From Oxalicibacterium solurbis (GTDB lineage Bacteria; Pseudomonadota; Gammaproteobacteria; Burkholderiales; Burkholderiaceae_D): DNA of 64,000 nucleotides. Position numbers and translations under genes: made by a program. Location: NCBI RefSeq assembly GCF_014635845.1, contig NZ_BMDP01000002.1, forward strand, positions 558,001 through 622,000, in the 5' to 3' direction. Below the pieces are notes generated by a model that was not told where the DNA came from, made no database searches, and was given only the letters and a program-made list of their open reading frames with translations. Shown here in pieces: positions 62,484 to 64,000 of this stretch; positions within the stretch are counted from its first letter, which is position 1; the number at the start of each line of letters is the position of its first letter.

Positions 62484-63290
62484 CTAGACGGCGCGACGCA
62501 TTTTCTTCGCGGTGTAGTCCTTGGGCTCGGCAGTTGGCTTGACGAGCTTGACGACTGCCAGCGTGCAGTTGTCGGCCTTGCCCGGCGCGGCACGGGAACG
62601 GGCTTTCGCGACCAGCATTTCGCAGGCCTGCCGTGCCGGATTCATTGCAATGGCGGCACCCAGTTCGGCATCGGAGAAGTATTGCCAGAGACCGTCGGTG
62701 CACAACAGGAAGGCGTCGCCGCTTTTCAGGTTGTCGCGCCGACCGATCGCCAATGACAATGCATTGGTGCTGCTGCCGAGGACGTTGACCAGCAGATTGG
62801 CCAGCAACGGGTCCTTTGCCTTTTCGTCATCCAGCTTGTTTTCCGCTTTCAGTTGCGCAAGATAGGTGTGGTCTTCAGTGCGGCGCACACAATTGGGACC
62901 GTCGAAGCTGTACAGGCGGGAATCGCCGGCATGCGCCCAGATCGCTGAATTCTGCGGTGTGAGAATCAACAGCACGACGGTGCTGTGCGGCTTCTTGTCG
63001 GACGACATCGCAGACAATTTGATGACGGTGTCGGCTTCGTGCGCGATCGTGCGCAATACGCTTTCGGGATCGTCGGTCAGCGGCGAAAAGCGCTCGAAGA
63101 TCTGTTGCGCAGTCCGCACGACCTGCTCGGCCGCCAGCGCGCCACCGGACATGCCGCCCATGCCGTCGGCCATGACGGCCAGCATGTAGCCAGGCGCTTT
63201 GGGGGCGGCGAAGAGGGCGGCTCTGTCCTGCTGTTCCTGACGGTCTCCGATGTGCTGGCCGGTTCCGGCTTCTATCTTGTATTGGCTCAT
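62484..63290 (-). CDS. PP2C-family serine/threonine phosphatase
   Basis: The 268-residue protein is a bacterial PP2C: the metal-binding Asp22 in DRQEQQDRA, Asp42-Gly43 in MADGMGGMSGG, WAHAGDSRLYS, LLCTDGLWQ and the late DN pair in GKADNCTLAVV. It is soluble with no membrane segment. It removes phosphate from Ser or Thr residues; the matching kinase is not in the window. It lies upstream of the GGDEF-EAL gene and may share its transcript. A TTT-rich, AT-rich stretch precedes it in the divergent gap. Confidence 0.94.
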   Translation of the reverse strand: MSQYKIEAGTGQHIGDRQEQQDRAALFAAPKAPGYMLAVMADGMGGMSGGALAAEQVVRTAQQIFERFSPLTDDPESVLRTIAHEADTVIKLSAMSSDKKPHSTVVLLILTPQNSAIWAHAGDSRLYSFDGPNCVRRTEDHTYLAQLKAENKLDDEKAKDPLLANLLVNVLGSSTNALSLAIGRRDNLKSGDAFLLCTDGLWQYFSDAELGAAIAMNPARQACEMLVAKARSRAAPGKADNCTLAVVKLVKPTAEPKDYTAKKMRRAV

Positions 63291-63560
63291 GCGTCTGCGT
63301 GGATTAAACTTATGGCTCGGTTGTCATGCGCGGTTGTTGTGCGCCGGATTATTGCATGTGTCATGCATTCTGTAATCGAAAGCGGGCGGGCGGAAATTGT
63401 AAAAATTTTTTGCAGGCGGTCGCCCGGAAGTTGTGACATTAAGATAACGAATTTGCCGGGTCGATGCGCATATTGTGCAGCGGATGGCGGCTTTTGTAGA
63501 TAAATTGCCACGTTTTGAATGAAGCCTTCGGGCATGAGCGACTGCGCCGGGAATGACACT
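63291..63560. other. Divergent gap between PP2C and DUF465 genes
   Basis: These 270 bases are AT-rich for this genome in the middle (GTAAAAATTTTTTGC near 63399). They should hold the promoter of the PP2C gene. I see no clear -35/-10 pair and no gene. Confidence 0.45.
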
Positions 63561-63767
63561 ATGGCAATAAATTCTTCGCATGACATTCAGCGCCGGATTA
63601 TCGAGCTTGAGGTCGAGCATCGCGATCTCGATGCTGCGATCGAAACATTGATCCGCGACGGAAGGCATGAAGAACTGCAATTGCGCCGTCTGAAGAAACG
63701 CAAGCTGCAATTGAAGGACAACATCACCTTGCTGAAGATGCAGCTGGTGCCGGATATTCCGGCCTGA
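63561..63767 (+). CDS. DUF465 (YdcH-family) small coiled-coil protein
   Basis: The 68-residue product is a DUF465 protein: HDIQRRIIELEVEHRDLDAAIE, then a basic middle and ELQLRRLKKRKLQLKDNI. It is predicted as a helical hairpin. The function is unknown. The ATG at 63561 gives the normal size; in-frame ATGs at 63519 and 63534 would add an uncommon tail. It may be cotranscribed with the next gene, 85 bases downstream. Confidence 0.88.
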   Translation: MAINSSHDIQRRIIELEVEHRDLDAAIETLIRDGRHEELQLRRLKKRKLQLKDNITLLKMQLVPDIPA

Positions 63768-63852
63768 CGTTGCATTCCCTGTATTACTGGCGCCTCGCTG
63801 CGACGTTACACGTTGCCGATCCAGATCATCAACGCATTTTCCAGGCTGTATT

Positions 63853-64000
63853 TTGACCGTCGAATCCTCTGCCATACCCGAACCCGTGGACCACGATGAA
63901 GAAATCGACGTCCTCTTCGGCGTCGGCAGTCCGCTGGGACAGGCGGTCGGCGGCTTCCGTCCGCGCCAGTCGCAGACCGAAATGGCGAAAGCGATCGCCA
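63853..64000 (+). CDS. Probable DinG/YoaA-type ATP-dependent helicase, N-terminus (cut by window edge)
   Basis: Forty-nine codons are visible. After an acidic start (EPVDHDEEIDVLFG) comes GFRPRQSQTEMAKAIA, which resembles the Q-motif-like N-terminus of XPD/DinG-type helicases. The start is taken as TTG at 63853; the frame is open to the window end. The Walker A motif would lie beyond the edge. The family call is moderate. Confidence 0.6.
   Translation, partial: MTVESSAIPEPVDHDEEIDVLFGVGSPLGQAVGGFRPRQSQTEMAKAIA

Overview
The window looks like core chromosome of a betaproteobacterium of the order Burkholderiales, most likely Oxalobacteraceae (Herminiimonas/Janthinobacterium-like). The basis is gene order (fimV-truA-trpFBA-accD-folC-dedD-cvpA-purF; sigma factor-DUF3619-DUF3106-RDD beside ilvIH-ilvC; an entericidin-like gene between leuC and leuD), protein style and a moderately high GC content judged by eye. 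No phage, transposase, integrase or CRISPR array is visible. Both end genes are cut: a patatin-like phospholipase on the left and a probable DinG-type helicase on the right.

Layout. 0-2.8 kb: patatin end, an NlpC/P60 endopeptidase, a response regulator with a degenerate GGDEF-like domain, and a GlcG-like protein. 2.9-14.1 kb: carA-carB, greA, a DUF4149 membrane protein, yhbY (minus), rlmE, ftsH (with a heat-shock-type promoter candidate), folP and glmM. 14.1-16.1 kb: tRNA-Pro(UGG) and tRNA-Arg(UCU) bracket a patch of very small genes of unknown function. 16.1-24.6 kb: a Tat-lipoprotein member of the FAH family, catalase, small proteins, a minus-strand group wrbA-DUF2069-D-2-hydroxyacid dehydrogenase (with a DUF4124 gene just downstream), a YihY-type membrane protein, a DUF962 protein and a CBS protein. 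24.8-30.6 kb: an LplT-like MFS transporter, a REC-DUF3369-GGDEF-EAL protein, aroC and an M48 lipoprotein protease.

30.7-48.8 kb is an almost unbroken plus-strand biosynthetic block: leuC, entericidin-like gene, leuD, leuB, asd, fimV, truA, trpF, trpB, trpA, accD, folC, a SPOR/DedD protein, cvpA, purF and a Cys/Met-metabolism PLP enzyme. It joins leucine, aspartate-family and tryptophan synthesis, malonyl-CoA and folate supply, and purine synthesis. 48.8-51.8 kb is a minus-strand group read as sigma factor-DUF3619-DUF3106-RDD-LOG, with stop/start overlaps or near contact between the first genes. It is divergent from ilvI-ilvH-ilvC (52.3-55.6 kb), the branched-chain pathway.

55.5-55.8 kb holds what looks like a tandem duplication of the 3' end of ilvC together with its terminator. 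Then come a SIMPL-domain protein, pssA, a quiet stretch, two stress-type small proteins (DUF2383, DUF883), and a minus-strand pair of a PP2C phosphatase and a large Cache-PAS-GGDEF-EAL protein whose EAL domain has lost key residues. Three c-di-GMP-type proteins in 64 kb each have at least one degenerate domain. I found no clearly new multi-gene system. The best leads are the ilvC 3'-end duplication, the sigma/DUF3619/DUF3106/RDD group, the exported FAH-family lipoprotein, the ftsH promoter candidate and the PP2C/c-di-GMP pair.
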